Assembly: GCA_964446115.1 (NCBI GenBank)
Contig: CAYUNE010000001.1
Coordinates: 40,011-104,010, forward strand
Direction of reading: 5' to 3'
DNA length: 64,000 nucleotides
Source of the DNA: CAYUNE01 sp964446115
GTDB taxonomy: Bacteria; Desulfobacterota; Desulfobulbia; Desulfobulbales; Desulfobulbaceae
The position numbers and the translations under genes were made by a program. Below, in pieces: positions 41,260-50,363 of the stretch; position 1 is the stretch's first letter; each line of letters starts with the position of its first letter. Under the pieces are notes generated by a model. That model did no database searches, was not told where the DNA came from, and worked only from the letters and a program-made list of their open reading frames with translations.

Positions 41260-42486
41260 ATGATCGGAATTACGGTTGTCCATAGGGTTGCGCTGCCGGC
41301 GGTCGGTTTGCTGGTGGTTTTTTTCGGTGTCTGCGGCGATTTGCGGGCCGCCGAGGGAGAAAAGGTGTTGCAGCCCGTCTATGAGCTGCTCATCGGCAGG
41401 TCCGATTCCGGGAATCCGGACGGGCAGGACAGCCGATCCGGAGATCCCGTGGTCCGGCCCAGTTTTGCCGATGCCGGAGGGCTCCCCGAGCTCAGCGGTG
41501 AATGGTACGGCGCCATGGGTGAGTATCAGGTGCGTCGGAATACCCTGCCAAGCCCCTGGCCCGATTATGCCGATAACGTCGAGATGAACGTGGATATTTT
41601 TTTCCCGGCCGGTCGCCCCGGCCGGCTGCCGACGGTTTTTTTCATTTCCGGATATGGCCAGTATTCGTCGGATCGCTACCGCAGCCTGCTCTACTTTATT
41701 GCCAGCCAGGGGTACAACTGTGTTTTTATCCCCCACCTTTTCACCCAACCGGACAGCAATCCGCAGCTCCTGCTCACCATCATCGACGGTGTGGTTGCCC
41801 GGTTCAGCGAGGTGATCGACACCGGCAGAGTGGGTTTCGTAGGTCATTCCGAGGGCGGCGGGTTGATCTATTATCTGGCCCGGGAAAGGGCACAGTGGGG
41901 CGGCAATGGGCGCTTTCTCTTTTCCCTTGCCGCCTGGTGGGGATTTCATCTGCCGCCCACCGGCAACGTCGACTACCCCGCAGGTACCAACCTCATCGTG
42001 CAGATCGCCGAAAACGATTCGGGAACCGATCCCCGGCAAAACATTGATTTTTTGCTGCATAACAATATTCCGGCGGCGCGCAAGACCCTGCTTTACATCC
42101 CGGGAGATGCCGATCATGCCGCGGATCACTGGATCTCCTACTCCCGGGAGGAAAACGGCGTGTACTACTATGACGCCCTGCAGCAGGTGGCCATCCTGCG
42201 GCCTTTGGAATCCCTCATGCGTTACAGCTTCGAAAACGACGACCAATGGAAAATGATCGGTCTGCCCGATCCCGGCGATGCCAACTATGACACCATGACC
42301 GAGATCAACGGTATCGCCATGCTGTTTACCGATGATCCCCTGGGAAATACCCTGGTGCCCATCCCTGCCGAGGCGGATCTGGTGGCCGAGTGGTTGTGCA
42401 GCCACAGCGGCAATCCCCGCCGCCTCATGTGCATGCCCTGCCGGGATACGTCCCGCACCGCCGAATGGCGGCAATGCGCCGAGTAA
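41260..42486 (+). CDS. Secreted alpha/beta-hydrolase
   Basis: A 408-residue exported protein. The signal peptide (about 1-30, LPAVGLLVVFFGVCGDLRAA) is followed by an alpha/beta-hydrolase core with TVFFISGYGQYSSDRYR, the nucleophile elbow GFVGHSEGGGL, and later acid and histidine candidates (AENDSGTD, GDADHAADHW). This resembles dienelactone-hydrolase/platelet-activating-factor-acetylhydrolase-like esterases. ATG at 41260 is favoured by GTGGGGGT upstream. The next gene, 14 bp on, encodes a GH8 glycosidase, so the pair may process an acylated polysaccharide; this is inference from position. Confidence 0.68.
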   Translation: MIGITVVHRVALPAVGLLVVFFGVCGDLRAAEGEKVLQPVYELLIGRSDSGNPDGQDSRSGDPVVRPSFADAGGLPELSGEWYGAMGEYQVRRNTLPSPWPDYADNVEMNVDIFFPAGRPGRLPTVFFISGYGQYSSDRYRSLLYFIASQGYNCVFIPHLFTQPDSNPQLLLTIIDGVVARFSEVIDTGRVGFVGHSEGGGLIYYLARERAQWGGNGRFLFSLAAWWGFHLPPTGNVDYPAGTNLIVQIAENDSGTDPRQNIDFLLHNNIPAARKTLLYIPGDADHAADHWISYSREENGVYYYDALQQVAILRPLESLMRYSFENDDQWKMIGLPDPGDANYDTMTEINGIAMLFTDDPLGNTLVPIPAEADLVAEWLCSHSGNPRRLMCMPCRDTSRTAEWRQCAE

Positions 42487-42500
42487 AGAAGAGAAGTATC

Positions 42501-43817
42501 GTGACAAAACAGTTTTTTTCGTCTCTGATCTTGCTGTTCTTTTTTCTGATCCCGGCGGGTGGGGCGGCGCAGGAAAAAAATCCGGCTGGAGCGGTTATTA
42601 CCGCTTCGCTGCTCCTGCATGATGATTCCGGTGCCCGTTTTCCCTTTCCGCAGCATGTGACGTACGCGGCCGGTACGATTTTGCCGGATCACCTGAGTCG
42701 CCGGCGGCTGGACGACGATGTTCGCCGGGCCTATGAACGCTGGAAGGCCCGCTATCTCAGACAGGTTCCGGGCACGACTCCTTCGGGGGGACCGCTTTAC
42801 CGCGTCTCCTACGGTTCGGTTGATCCGGCACGAACCGTCTCCGAAGGGCAGGGATACGGCATGGTGATCGTCGCCCTGATGGCCGGTTACGAGAGGCAAG
42901 CCCGCACCATTTTTGACGGCCTCTGGTTCTTTTCCCGCCTTCACCCCAGCAGTATCGACCGGCGACTCATGAGTTGGCAGGTGCCGGAAGATCCGGATTC
43001 CGGCACAGACAGCGCCTTTGACGGCGATGCCGATATCGCCTGCGGCCTGCTGCTTGCCCATTCCCAGTGGGGCGGCAACGGCGAAGTCGACTATGGTGCG
43101 GCGGCCCGGCAAGTGATAACCGCCATCCGTGAGTCGGTCATCGGATCCACCAGCCTGTTGCCGTTGCTGGGCGACTGGGTGAAGGATGCCGGTGATTCCC
43201 GCTATAATGAATACACCCCCCGTTCTTCGGATTTCATGCCCGCCCACTTTCGCAGCTTTGGTGCTATGAGCGGTGATGACGACTGGTTGCGGGTGGTTGC
43301 CGCGGTCCGTGATGCTGTCGACCACATGCAGGCGGTTCACAGTCACGGCACCGGGCTGTTGCCGGATTTTATGGTACCGGTTTCAGCCGAAGATCATACC
43401 CTGGTCCCGGCGCCTCCCTATTTTCTTGAAGGAGCGGCGGACGGAAAATACGACTATAATGCCGGTCGCCTGCCCTGGCGATTGGGTACCGATGCCCTGC
43501 TCTTCGGTAGCGACGATAGCCTCCGGCAGGTACGCATGATCGCCAACTGGATTGTTGACAAGACCGGGGGCGATCCCGCCGCCATCAGCAACGGGTACGG
43601 GCTTGACGGCACACCGACCGAAGGGGACGAAGGGTCCTTTACCACCTTTTTTGCCGCGCCCTTCGGGGTGGCAGCCATGACCACTCCCCGGCATCAGCAG
43701 TTTCTCAATAAGGTCTACGACGCGGTGGTGGATGTTCAGGAAGACTATTATGAAGACAGCGTGACCCTGCTCTGCCTGCTGGTCATGAGCGGTAATTACT
43801 GGCATCCCCGGGAATAA
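42501..43817 (+). CDS. Secreted glycoside hydrolase family 8 enzyme
   Basis: A 438-residue exported protein with a signal peptide (about 1-25, SLILLFFFLIPAGGAA). GH8 hallmarks are the catalytic acid region TVSEGQGYGMVIVALMAG and the aspartate region FDGDADIACGLLLAH, with the alpha6/alpha6 barrel pattern throughout. GH8 includes endoglucanases such as BcsZ, chitosanases and xylanases; substrate cannot be assigned. GTG at 42501 was chosen because AAGAAGAG lies upstream and it begins the signal peptide. No cellulose synthase is encoded in the window. A pga operon about 8 kb away makes a glucosamine polymer instead, so a chitosanase-like or poly-GlcNAc-related role is worth considering. Confidence 0.78.
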   Translation: MTKQFFSSLILLFFFLIPAGGAAQEKNPAGAVITASLLLHDDSGARFPFPQHVTYAAGTILPDHLSRRRLDDDVRRAYERWKARYLRQVPGTTPSGGPLYRVSYGSVDPARTVSEGQGYGMVIVALMAGYERQARTIFDGLWFFSRLHPSSIDRRLMSWQVPEDPDSGTDSAFDGDADIACGLLLAHSQWGGNGEVDYGAAARQVITAIRESVIGSTSLLPLLGDWVKDAGDSRYNEYTPRSSDFMPAHFRSFGAMSGDDDWLRVVAAVRDAVDHMQAVHSHGTGLLPDFMVPVSAEDHTLVPAPPYFLEGAADGKYDYNAGRLPWRLGTDALLFGSDDSLRQVRMIANWIVDKTGGDPAAISNGYGLDGTPTEGDEGSFTTFFAAPFGVAAMTTPRHQQFLNKVYDAVVDVQEDYYEDSVTLLCLLVMSGNYWHPRE

Positions 43818-43837
43818 ATACAGTGTAAGAAGGCAAA

Positions 43838-45190
43838 ATGGATTACCAACAGGCCTGGGATTTTCTCGACAGTCTGCAATTTTTCAAGATCAAGCTCGGT
43901 CTCGACAGTATGAACCGCTTTCTCGCCGACCTGGGAAATCCTCACCGGCAGGTGCGATTCGTCCATATCGGCGGGACCAACGGCAAGGGTTCCACCGGGG
44001 CCGCCCTGCTTTCCCTGCTGACAACCGCCGGTCTGCGGGTCGGATTCTACAGCTCTCCCCATCTCAGTTCGGTGCGGGAGAGGTTCCGCCTGGGACGCTC
44101 TCTCATTCCGGAGGCGGACTTTGCCCGCCATGCCACGGCCATCCGGGATGTATTGAATGGTCGGCAGATCACCTATTTTGAGTTTACCACCACCCTGGCC
44201 CTGCTCTGGTTCGCCGAGCAGCAGGTGGATCCGGCCATTCTGGAAGTCGGTATGGGCGGTCGCCTGGATGCCACCAACGTGGTCACGCCGCTTGTTACCG
44301 TCATCACCAATGTGTCCATGGATCATGAGCAGTATCTCGGCACCACCCTCACCGCCGTGGCCGGCGAAAAGGCAGGGATCATCAAACCGGGGATTCCCGT
44401 GGTTTCAGCGGCGGCGGCGGACGCTTCCCGGGAGGTGATAGAAACGGGCTGTGCCCGGCAGCGGTCACCGCTTTATCTTCTGGGTCGTGATTTCAATGCC
44501 CGGCTTGCCGCAGCGTCCAGCCGGCATTGGCACTACGACGGGCTAGGCGATGAGCAGGGGCGGCACCGTAGTTGGGAAAATCTGGCGCTGCCCGGCCGCG
44601 GCGCCCATCAGGCGGCCAACGGGGCTCTGGCCCTGGCAACCCTGGAACTGCTGGAAAGAAAGGGTTTCCCGTGCAGTGAAGATCAGGTCCGCCGCGGCCT
44701 TGCCGAAACCCGCTGGCCCGGAAGAATGGAAGAGTTCTGGGTGGATGGCCGGAGCCGGGTATATTGGCGGATGCCGAAGAGAGACGGCACCCCCGGACCG
44801 GTGGTTCATTACCTCCTGGATGGGGCGCATAATCCCGCCGGAGTCGAGGCACTGAAAAAATGTCTGCAGGCCGACTTTTCCTATGAAAATCTGCACCTGA
44901 TCTGGGCAGCCATGGCGGATAAGGATCTGGCAGGGACCCTTTCGCTCATAGCTCCCCTGGCTGCAACGGTTATTCTGACCCGTCCGGAATCGCTTCGTTC
45001 CGCAACCCCCGGGGAGTTGCAGGATGTTCTGCCGCCGATTGCCGGACAACGGGTGCTGAAAAGACCCGCCGTGGAGGAGGCGGTATCGCTGGCGGCGACA
45101 TTTGCAGGCCGTAACGATCTGGTCTGCGTGGCCGGTTCCCTCTATCTGGTGGGCCGGGTGCGGCAGATACTCTGCGGGGATATGGTCTAA
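43838..45190 (+). CDS. folC: Folylpolyglutamate/dihydrofolate synthase
   Basis: A 450-residue Mur-ligase-family enzyme that joins glutamate to folates. The ATP loop is HIGGTNGKGSTGAALL; SSPHLSSVRERFRL, LEVGMGGRLDATNVV, TNVSMDHEQYLG and LLDGAHNPAGVEAL are also typical. The length is normal. Its TAA overlaps the ATG of the HNH gene by one base (TAATG), so the two are probably translationally coupled. No folP or accD neighbour is seen. Confidence 0.93.
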   Translation: MDYQQAWDFLDSLQFFKIKLGLDSMNRFLADLGNPHRQVRFVHIGGTNGKGSTGAALLSLLTTAGLRVGFYSSPHLSSVRERFRLGRSLIPEADFARHATAIRDVLNGRQITYFEFTTTLALLWFAEQQVDPAILEVGMGGRLDATNVVTPLVTVITNVSMDHEQYLGTTLTAVAGEKAGIIKPGIPVVSAAAADASREVIETGCARQRSPLYLLGRDFNARLAAASSRHWHYDGLGDEQGRHRSWENLALPGRGAHQAANGALALATLELLERKGFPCSEDQVRRGLAETRWPGRMEEFWVDGRSRVYWRMPKRDGTPGPVVHYLLDGAHNPAGVEALKKCLQADFSYENLHLIWAAMADKDLAGTLSLIAPLAATVILTRPESLRSATPGELQDVLPPIAGQRVLKRPAVEEAVSLAATFAGRNDLVCVAGSLYLVGRVRQILCGDMV

Positions 45191-45492
45191 TGGAGGAGAG
45201 ATTTGACGGTTTTGACGGAATCGATTCAGCCGCCGTCCGGGCCGAAAAGGCCAAGGCCCGCAAGCTGAGACGGAGCCGCTGGTGGCAGCGGAAAATCGCT
45301 GCCGGACGCTGCTTTTACTGCGGCCGTACAGTGGGGGCGGCGGCGCTTACCATGGACCACGTGGTGCCGCTCAGCCGGGGAGGCAAAAGCCGCAAGAACA
45401 ACCTGGTGCCCTGTTGCAAGTCGTGCAATACCGGAAAGAAAACCGCCCTGCCCATGGAATGGGAGGGGTTTGCCGGCAGCGATGGGATGTAG
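45190..45492 (+). CDS. Small HNH endonuclease family protein
   Basis: A 100-residue protein with a zinc-binding HNH fold: CFYCGRTVG, MDHVVPLSRGGKSRKNN, and PCCKSCNTGKK. The N-terminus is basic (KAKARKLRRSRWW) and may bind DNA. Small stand-alone HNH proteins are often found next to housekeeping genes, and their role is generally unknown. It starts within the folC stop (TAATG) and is convergent with the chemoreceptor gene, with a 14-bp gap. Confidence 0.82.
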   Translation: MEERFDGFDGIDSAAVRAEKAKARKLRRSRWWQRKIAAGRCFYCGRTVGAAALTMDHVVPLSRGGKSRKNNLVPCCKSCNTGKKTALPMEWEGFAGSDGM

Positions 45493-45506
45493 AGCAGGCA
45501 GCGACC

Positions 45507-47165
45507 TCAGGCCGCCACCTTGAAGCGGGCGAGGTGATCCCGCAAACTGTCCACCATGCCCGAGAGCTCCTCGGCCTTTTCGCGTACCTCCCTGCCCTTG
45601 TCGGACAGGCCCGCCGTCACCAGGTTGACACCGGTGATGTTTTCCGCAATCTCGCCGGCCACAGTTGAACTCTGGGTGATTTTTTCGCTGACTTCGGCAA
45701 TTCCCTGGGCCGCATGATTGACATTGGTGGAAATTTCTCCGGATGTGCGGTTCTGCTCCTCGACGGAGGAGGAAATCTCCGTGACGATATCGTCAACCTG
45801 ACCGATGACCTCGTTGATCTGTTTGATCTCGGCCACGGTTTCGTTGGTGGAACTCTGGATGGATTCGATTTTCGACTTGATCTCTCCGGTTGCCTCCGCC
45901 GTCTGCTTCGCCAGTTCCTTGATCTCGTTGGCAACCACGGCAAAACCTTTCCCGGCCTCACCGGCACGGGCGGCTTCGATGGTGGCGTTCAGTGCCAGGA
46001 GGTTGGTCTGTTCCGAGATCTCGGTAATGACCTCGGTGACCTTGCTGATCTCGTTGGCGGCTCCGCCCAGGGCGTCCACCTTTTTCGAGGAGCTGCGCAC
46101 CAGGCCCACCGCATCCTGGGTAATGTTGCTGGCTTTGCTTGTCTGGGTGCTCTCTTCCTGAATCGACTGGAGAATCTCCTCAATTGCCGTGGTCACAATG
46201 TTGACGCTGGTTGCGGCCTCTTCCGTGGCCGCCGCCACCGAGGTCATGTTGCTGCTCATCTCTTCGGTGGCGCTGGCCACGCTTTCGGTTTTTGTCGATG
46301 CCTGGGAGGTACCGTCGAGCATATCGACGGAAATGGCGTTGAGTTGCGCGGAAGAGTGCACGAGCTTTTGCATTTCATCGTTAATCTTGCCCACCATGAG
46401 ACACACATTTTCGGCCATGGAGTTGAGGGATTCCATCAGACGACCGGTTTCATCATCCCGGTCCACTTCGAGGCGCTGTGAAAAATCTCCACCGGCCATC
46501 CGGTTGGCAAATTCAACAGCCCGGTGGATGGGTCCCGTGATGCTCCGGGCCATGAGGATGCTGACGACAATACCGATAATCAGGGCCAGGCTGGTGGTGA
46601 CGAGCATCATCCGTGCCTGGGAGTCGAGCTCATTTTGCAGATCGTTGAAGAGATTCGATGCTTTTTTGTCGAGACTGGCGCCGATTTCGTTGAACCTTTT
46701 TTCAAGGGATTGCATTGCCGGCAATGTTTCCGTTTGATAAATCCGCCTCGCCTCCTCGCCGTCGGCCTGCCGGATCTTTGCGGCGGACTCGTGCAGGCGG
46801 CGGTGTGGCTCTTCGAGGCGACTCACCAGTGGGGTCAACTCCGGAAAGTGTTGCTCCGCTGCTTTTCTCTCCGGACCATAGAGCCATTTGCCCAGGGCAC
46901 AGGCATGATCATCGACGGCAACGGCAAGTTCCCTGTTTTTGTCGGTGAGAATCGAATTGGCCACCTTCTGACTCCATTGATAATGTTTGGCCATAATCTG
47001 CAGGAAATGTTTGTCCAGCTTTTCGGTTGCCCTCACATCAACGGCTTCGGCATCGATTTTGCTGATGTTTAAGTAGGTGAAACAGCTGGTTATAATGAGG
47101 ATCAAGAAGATGATACCCACTATCCCGCCGATTTTTTTGCCGATTGACAGGTTTCGCACTCCCAT
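45507..47165 (-). CDS. Methyl-accepting chemotaxis protein with CZB-like sensor region
   Basis: A 552-residue chemoreceptor. ATG at 47165 (preceded by GGGAGAAAATC) begins a short cytoplasmic stretch and TM1 (about 15-33). The roughly 160-residue extracytoplasmic part contains HYQWSQKVANSILTDK and DDHACALGKWLYGPER, which resemble the His/Cys zinc ligands of a CZB domain. TM2 (TTSLALIIGIVVSILMA) is followed by HAMP (ITGPIHRAVEFANRMAGGDF) and the signalling hairpin tip (ISEQTNLLALNATIEAARAGEAGKGF). No C-terminal NWETF-type pentapeptide is present. The open frame reaches 47360 but the extra 65 codons are not membrane-protein-like. Confidence 0.88.
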   Translation of the reverse strand: MGVRNLSIGKKIGGIVGIIFLILIITSCFTYLNISKIDAEAVDVRATEKLDKHFLQIMAKHYQWSQKVANSILTDKNRELAVAVDDHACALGKWLYGPERKAAEQHFPELTPLVSRLEEPHRRLHESAAKIRQADGEEARRIYQTETLPAMQSLEKRFNEIGASLDKKASNLFNDLQNELDSQARMMLVTTSLALIIGIVVSILMARSITGPIHRAVEFANRMAGGDFSQRLEVDRDDETGRLMESLNSMAENVCLMVGKINDEMQKLVHSSAQLNAISVDMLDGTSQASTKTESVASATEEMSSNMTSVAAATEEAATSVNIVTTAIEEILQSIQEESTQTSKASNITQDAVGLVRSSSKKVDALGGAANEISKVTEVITEISEQTNLLALNATIEAARAGEAGKGFAVVANEIKELAKQTAEATGEIKSKIESIQSSTNETVAEIKQINEVIGQVDDIVTEISSSVEEQNRTSGEISTNVNHAAQGIAEVSEKITQSSTVAGEIAENITGVNLVTAGLSDKGREVREKAEELSGMVDSLRDHLARFKVAA

Positions 47166-47469
47166 GATTTTCTCCCGATAAAATTTTGTATACAGGTTGG
47201 TAAGCTGACGGTTCCTTGCCTGGAGGAATCCCCTGTTCGTAGTGTATCGGTGAGTTGTCGTTAAATAATTAGGAAAAGGGAAGGTGAAAAACCTTCGGGC
47301 GGGTTGCCCGGTTGCGGGATTGTGAAAGGAGGAGGGAGGGCGCCCGCTGAGCGGACACACGGTTCCGGCAGGCTTGGCATAATAATTTGATCTTACATGA
47401 AAACACAGGTATGCTGCAATGGGTGCGGACGGGATTCAGGAGGGACTTGCTTGTCCGGCAGTGAAAAAC
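47166..47469. other. Intergenic region between the chemoreceptor gene and tRNA-Arg
   Basis: About 304 bp. The first 90 bp must carry the chemoreceptor leader. I saw no sigma-28 or sigma-54 type promoter, no repeat copy and no supported small gene. Confidence 0.35.
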
Positions 47470-47546
47470 TGGTGGGCGAGGCGGGATTCGAACCCGCGGC
47501 CTTCGGCTTCGGAGGCCGACACTCTATCCAGCTGAGCTACCCGCCC
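47470..47546 (-). tRNA. tRNA-Arg (anticodon CCG)
   Basis: A 77-nt cloverleaf with CCA encoded. The acceptor stem GGGCGGG pairs with CTCGCCC (one G-U), the D-arm is AGCTCAGCTGGATAGAGT, and the T-arm has GGGTTCGAATCCC. The anticodon loop CTCCGAA gives anticodon CCG, reading CGG. Confidence 0.95.
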
Positions 47547-47711
47547 TTGGGATGTGGAATGCGAATGCAAAGAGTCACGGCAGGCGGCGGAGAGTATTCT
47601 TCAGCCTGTTCGCCACCTCTGAAACGTATTATTTAATTCCGTTTCCATTCTTTTTTCAATATATTTTTCTTGCCCTGTGATTTAAGTATATTGCAGGGGA
47701 ATTGCCGACAC

Positions 47712-48929
47712 ATGACAACCGGAAAGCCCGTTGATACCGCTCCGGGCCTCTCCACCCGGCACCATCCCGGAAAGAGAGGCAAGGCTCCTGCCGGAATTTT
47801 TGGAATCTATGTGCACCTGCCCTTTTGCCGCAGAAAATGCCCCTACTGTTCCTTTTACTCCGTGGTCGGCGGGCGCGGATATGGAAAACGTTACCTGCGT
47901 GCCCTGTACCTGCAGGTGGAGGCACTGGCGACTCTTCCCTGGCTTGACGGTCGCAGCTGTGCGACGATTTTTTTCGGCGGAGGCACACCCACCGTCATCG
48001 ATCCGGAATCTCTTAATGAGCTGCTTTGCCTGATCCGGACACGCTTTTCGTGCGATCCGGATGCCGAAATATCCATTGAGGTCAACCCCGCCACCGTGGA
48101 TGAGGCGGGTCTGCGTGAACTGCGGCGGGGTGGATTCAACCGGATCTCCATCGGGTTGCAGTCCCTTGACCGGAGGGAGTTGCACCAACTTGGACGCATC
48201 CACTCAGCCTCCCAGGGAAGCGCAACGGCGTTGTCGGCTCGCGCTGCCGGATTTTCCCGAATCAGCCTGGATCTTATCTACGGCATTCCCGGCCAGAGTA
48301 TATCGACCTGGCGTGCCACCCTGGACCGGGCACTGGAGCTTGCCCCCGACCATCTCTCGTTGTACGAGCTGACGCTTGAAAAGGAGACACCCTATTTCGA
48401 CCTGGTCCGCAGCAATCGTCTCTCCATGCCTGGGGAGGAGGATGTTTTGGCGATGTTGAGTCTTGCCGTGGAAAAGACGGCCGCAGCCGGACTCCAGCGC
48501 TACGAGATTGCAAACTATGCCAGGCCCGGACATGAATGCAGACATAACCTCAACTACTGGCGCAACGGCTCCTATCTCGGCCTGGGAGCGGCGGCTGTTT
48601 CCTGCCTTTCCGGACGGCGCCTGAGTTCGGTTGCCGATATCGAGCTGTTTTGCAGCCGCCTGGAAGCCGGTGATGATGCCTGGGAGCATGAGGAGCGGCT
48701 CGACCGGGAGGCGCATTTTCGGGAAACGGTGATCCTGGGTCTGCGAATGACAAGGGGTATTGATTTTTCGACCCTGCATGAACGGTTTGGATTCCATGTT
48801 CCGGACTATTACGGTGAGTTGCTCCACAGGCTCAGGGATCTGCAGTTGCTCTCCGTCGACGGCAACTCCATGCGACTTACCAATCGGGGCATGCGGCTTG
48901 CCAATGCGGTGATGGCTGAACTGGTCTAA
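47712..48929 (+). CDS. hemW: HemW-type radical SAM protein (heme chaperone family)
   Basis: A 405-residue radical SAM protein. The cluster motif CRRKCPYCSFYS (CxxxCxYC) follows IYVHLPF, with FFGGGTPTVID, SIEVNPATVD, RISIGLQSLDRREL, LDLIYGIPGQ and HNLNYWRNGSYLGLGAAAVS, all typical of HemW rather than HemN. HemW inserts heme into respiratory enzymes and is not a coproporphyrinogen oxidase. ATG at 47712 fits, with AGGGGAA upstream; longer in-frame starts lack support. A roughly 35-residue basic N-terminal extension precedes the core. Confidence 0.88.
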   Translation: MTTGKPVDTAPGLSTRHHPGKRGKAPAGIFGIYVHLPFCRRKCPYCSFYSVVGGRGYGKRYLRALYLQVEALATLPWLDGRSCATIFFGGGTPTVIDPESLNELLCLIRTRFSCDPDAEISIEVNPATVDEAGLRELRRGGFNRISIGLQSLDRRELHQLGRIHSASQGSATALSARAAGFSRISLDLIYGIPGQSISTWRATLDRALELAPDHLSLYELTLEKETPYFDLVRSNRLSMPGEEDVLAMLSLAVEKTAAAGLQRYEIANYARPGHECRHNLNYWRNGSYLGLGAAAVSCLSGRRLSSVADIELFCSRLEAGDDAWEHEERLDREAHFRETVILGLRMTRGIDFSTLHERFGFHVPDYYGELLHRLRDLQLLSVDGNSMRLTNRGMRLANAVMAELV

Positions 48930-48965
48930 AAACGTCTTTGAAGGTGGACAGCGAGGATAGCGGCA

Positions 48966-50330
48966 ATGAAGATGAAGAAAAAACGAACATTTCTCTGTTG
49001 CCGATGCGGTTACAGCAGCGGGAAGTGGCTGGGACGCTGCCCGGAGTGCGGGGAATGGGACAGTCTGCAGGAAGCGGTGCAACGGCAGACCGGCGGCTCC
49101 GGGCGGGTGGTGAGCGCGCCCCGGTCCCTGACCCGGGCCACGGGCGGATCACCGTCGCGGCTGGTGACCGGTATCGGTGAACTGGACCGGGTTTTGGGCG
49201 GCGGTATAGTGCCCGGTTCCGTGGTGCTCATCGGCGGCGATCCCGGCATCGGCAAGTCGACCCTTATTCTGCAGCTGTTGGCTGCGCTGGCCGCCCATGG
49301 GAAAAATGTTCTCTATGTGACCGGCGAGGAGTCGGCCCAGCAGATCAGGATGCGGGCCGAGCGACTTGACGCCCTTGAAGAGACCATCTTTCTGGCCACG
49401 GAAAACTGTGTGGAGTCCATCCTTGCCATGTCCATGGACCTGCAGCCGGCTCTTCTGGCGGTGGATTCCATCCAGACTGTGTTCACCGAAGAGGTGAACA
49501 CCGCGCCCGGCAGCGTTACCCAGGTTCGGGAATCCGCCGGTCTGCTGGCACGGGAGGCAAAGGCCACGGATCTGCCGGTGCTGCTGGTGGGACATGTCAC
49601 CAAGGATGGCGCCATAGCCGGTCCCCGGGTGCTTGAGCATATGGTGGATGTGGTGCTCTATTTCGAGGGAGATCGCGGCCAGGTTTTTCGTATCCTGCGC
49701 ACCGTGAAAAACCGTTTCGGCTCCACCAACGAGATCGGGGTTTTCGAGATGAAGGAGGCCGGACTCATGGAGGTGAGTAATCCGTCCGAGATTTTTCTGG
49801 CCGAACGGCCCGTCAATGTTCCCGGTTCCGTGGTTCTCCCCAGCGTGGAGGGTACCAGGCCCATCCTGGTCGAGGTTCAGGCCCTGGTCAGCCCCAGCAA
49901 TCTCGGAACATCCAGGCGAACCGCCATCGGCTCCGATCCCCAGCGTTTGGCCCTGCTCACCGCCGTGCTTGAAAAAAAAGCGGGGGTCACCCTTTATGAC
50001 CACGATATTTTTCTCAACATCGCCGGCGGAATCCGTATCGACGAACCCGCCCTGGATCTGGGTGTGGTCACGGCATTGCTCTCCAGTCTCCATGAAAAGG
50101 CGGTGCCGCCGACAACCGTGGTCTGCGGCGAAGTGGGCCTGGCGGGAGAGGTGCGCGCAGTGGGAAGGATGGATATGCGCCTGCGTGAGGCGCAGAGACT
50201 GGGATTCAGCCGCTGTCTTCTGCCCCATTCCAATCTGAAGCGGCTGGAGCGGGAGAGATATACAGGACTTGAACTGGTGGGAATCTCAACCATTGACCAG
50301 GCGGTTAGTACGCTGTTTTCCACCCGGTGA
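48966..50330 (+). CDS. radA: DNA repair protein RadA (branch-migration helicase)
   Basis: A 454-residue RecA-related protein. The N-terminal zinc finger (CCRCGYSSGKWLGRCPECGEW) is here read as four cysteines in two CxxC pairs. Walker A GGDPGIGKSTLILQ, the RadA motif VKNRFGSTNEIGVFEM, and a Lon-like C-terminal domain (VNVPGSVVLPSVEGTRP, AGGIRIDEPALDLGVV) follow. It promotes branch migration in recombinational repair. It lies 36 bp after hemW. Confidence 0.95.
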   Translation: MKMKKKRTFLCCRCGYSSGKWLGRCPECGEWDSLQEAVQRQTGGSGRVVSAPRSLTRATGGSPSRLVTGIGELDRVLGGGIVPGSVVLIGGDPGIGKSTLILQLLAALAAHGKNVLYVTGEESAQQIRMRAERLDALEETIFLATENCVESILAMSMDLQPALLAVDSIQTVFTEEVNTAPGSVTQVRESAGLLAREAKATDLPVLLVGHVTKDGAIAGPRVLEHMVDVVLYFEGDRGQVFRILRTVKNRFGSTNEIGVFEMKEAGLMEVSNPSEIFLAERPVNVPGSVVLPSVEGTRPILVEVQALVSPSNLGTSRRTAIGSDPQRLALLTAVLEKKAGVTLYDHDIFLNIAGGIRIDEPALDLGVVTALLSSLHEKAVPPTTVVCGEVGLAGEVRAVGRMDMRLREAQRLGFSRCLLPHSNLKRLERERYTGLELVGISTIDQAVSTLFSTR

Positions 50331-50363
50331 CGGAAAGGCCGGGAACCGGATCGGTCCGGATGT

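Noticed and set aside
45507..47360. Longer start for the chemoreceptor
   Set aside because: The first 65 codons of the open frame are Pro/Arg-rich and unrelated to chemoreceptors; ATG 47165 has GGGAG at the right distance and precedes TM1.
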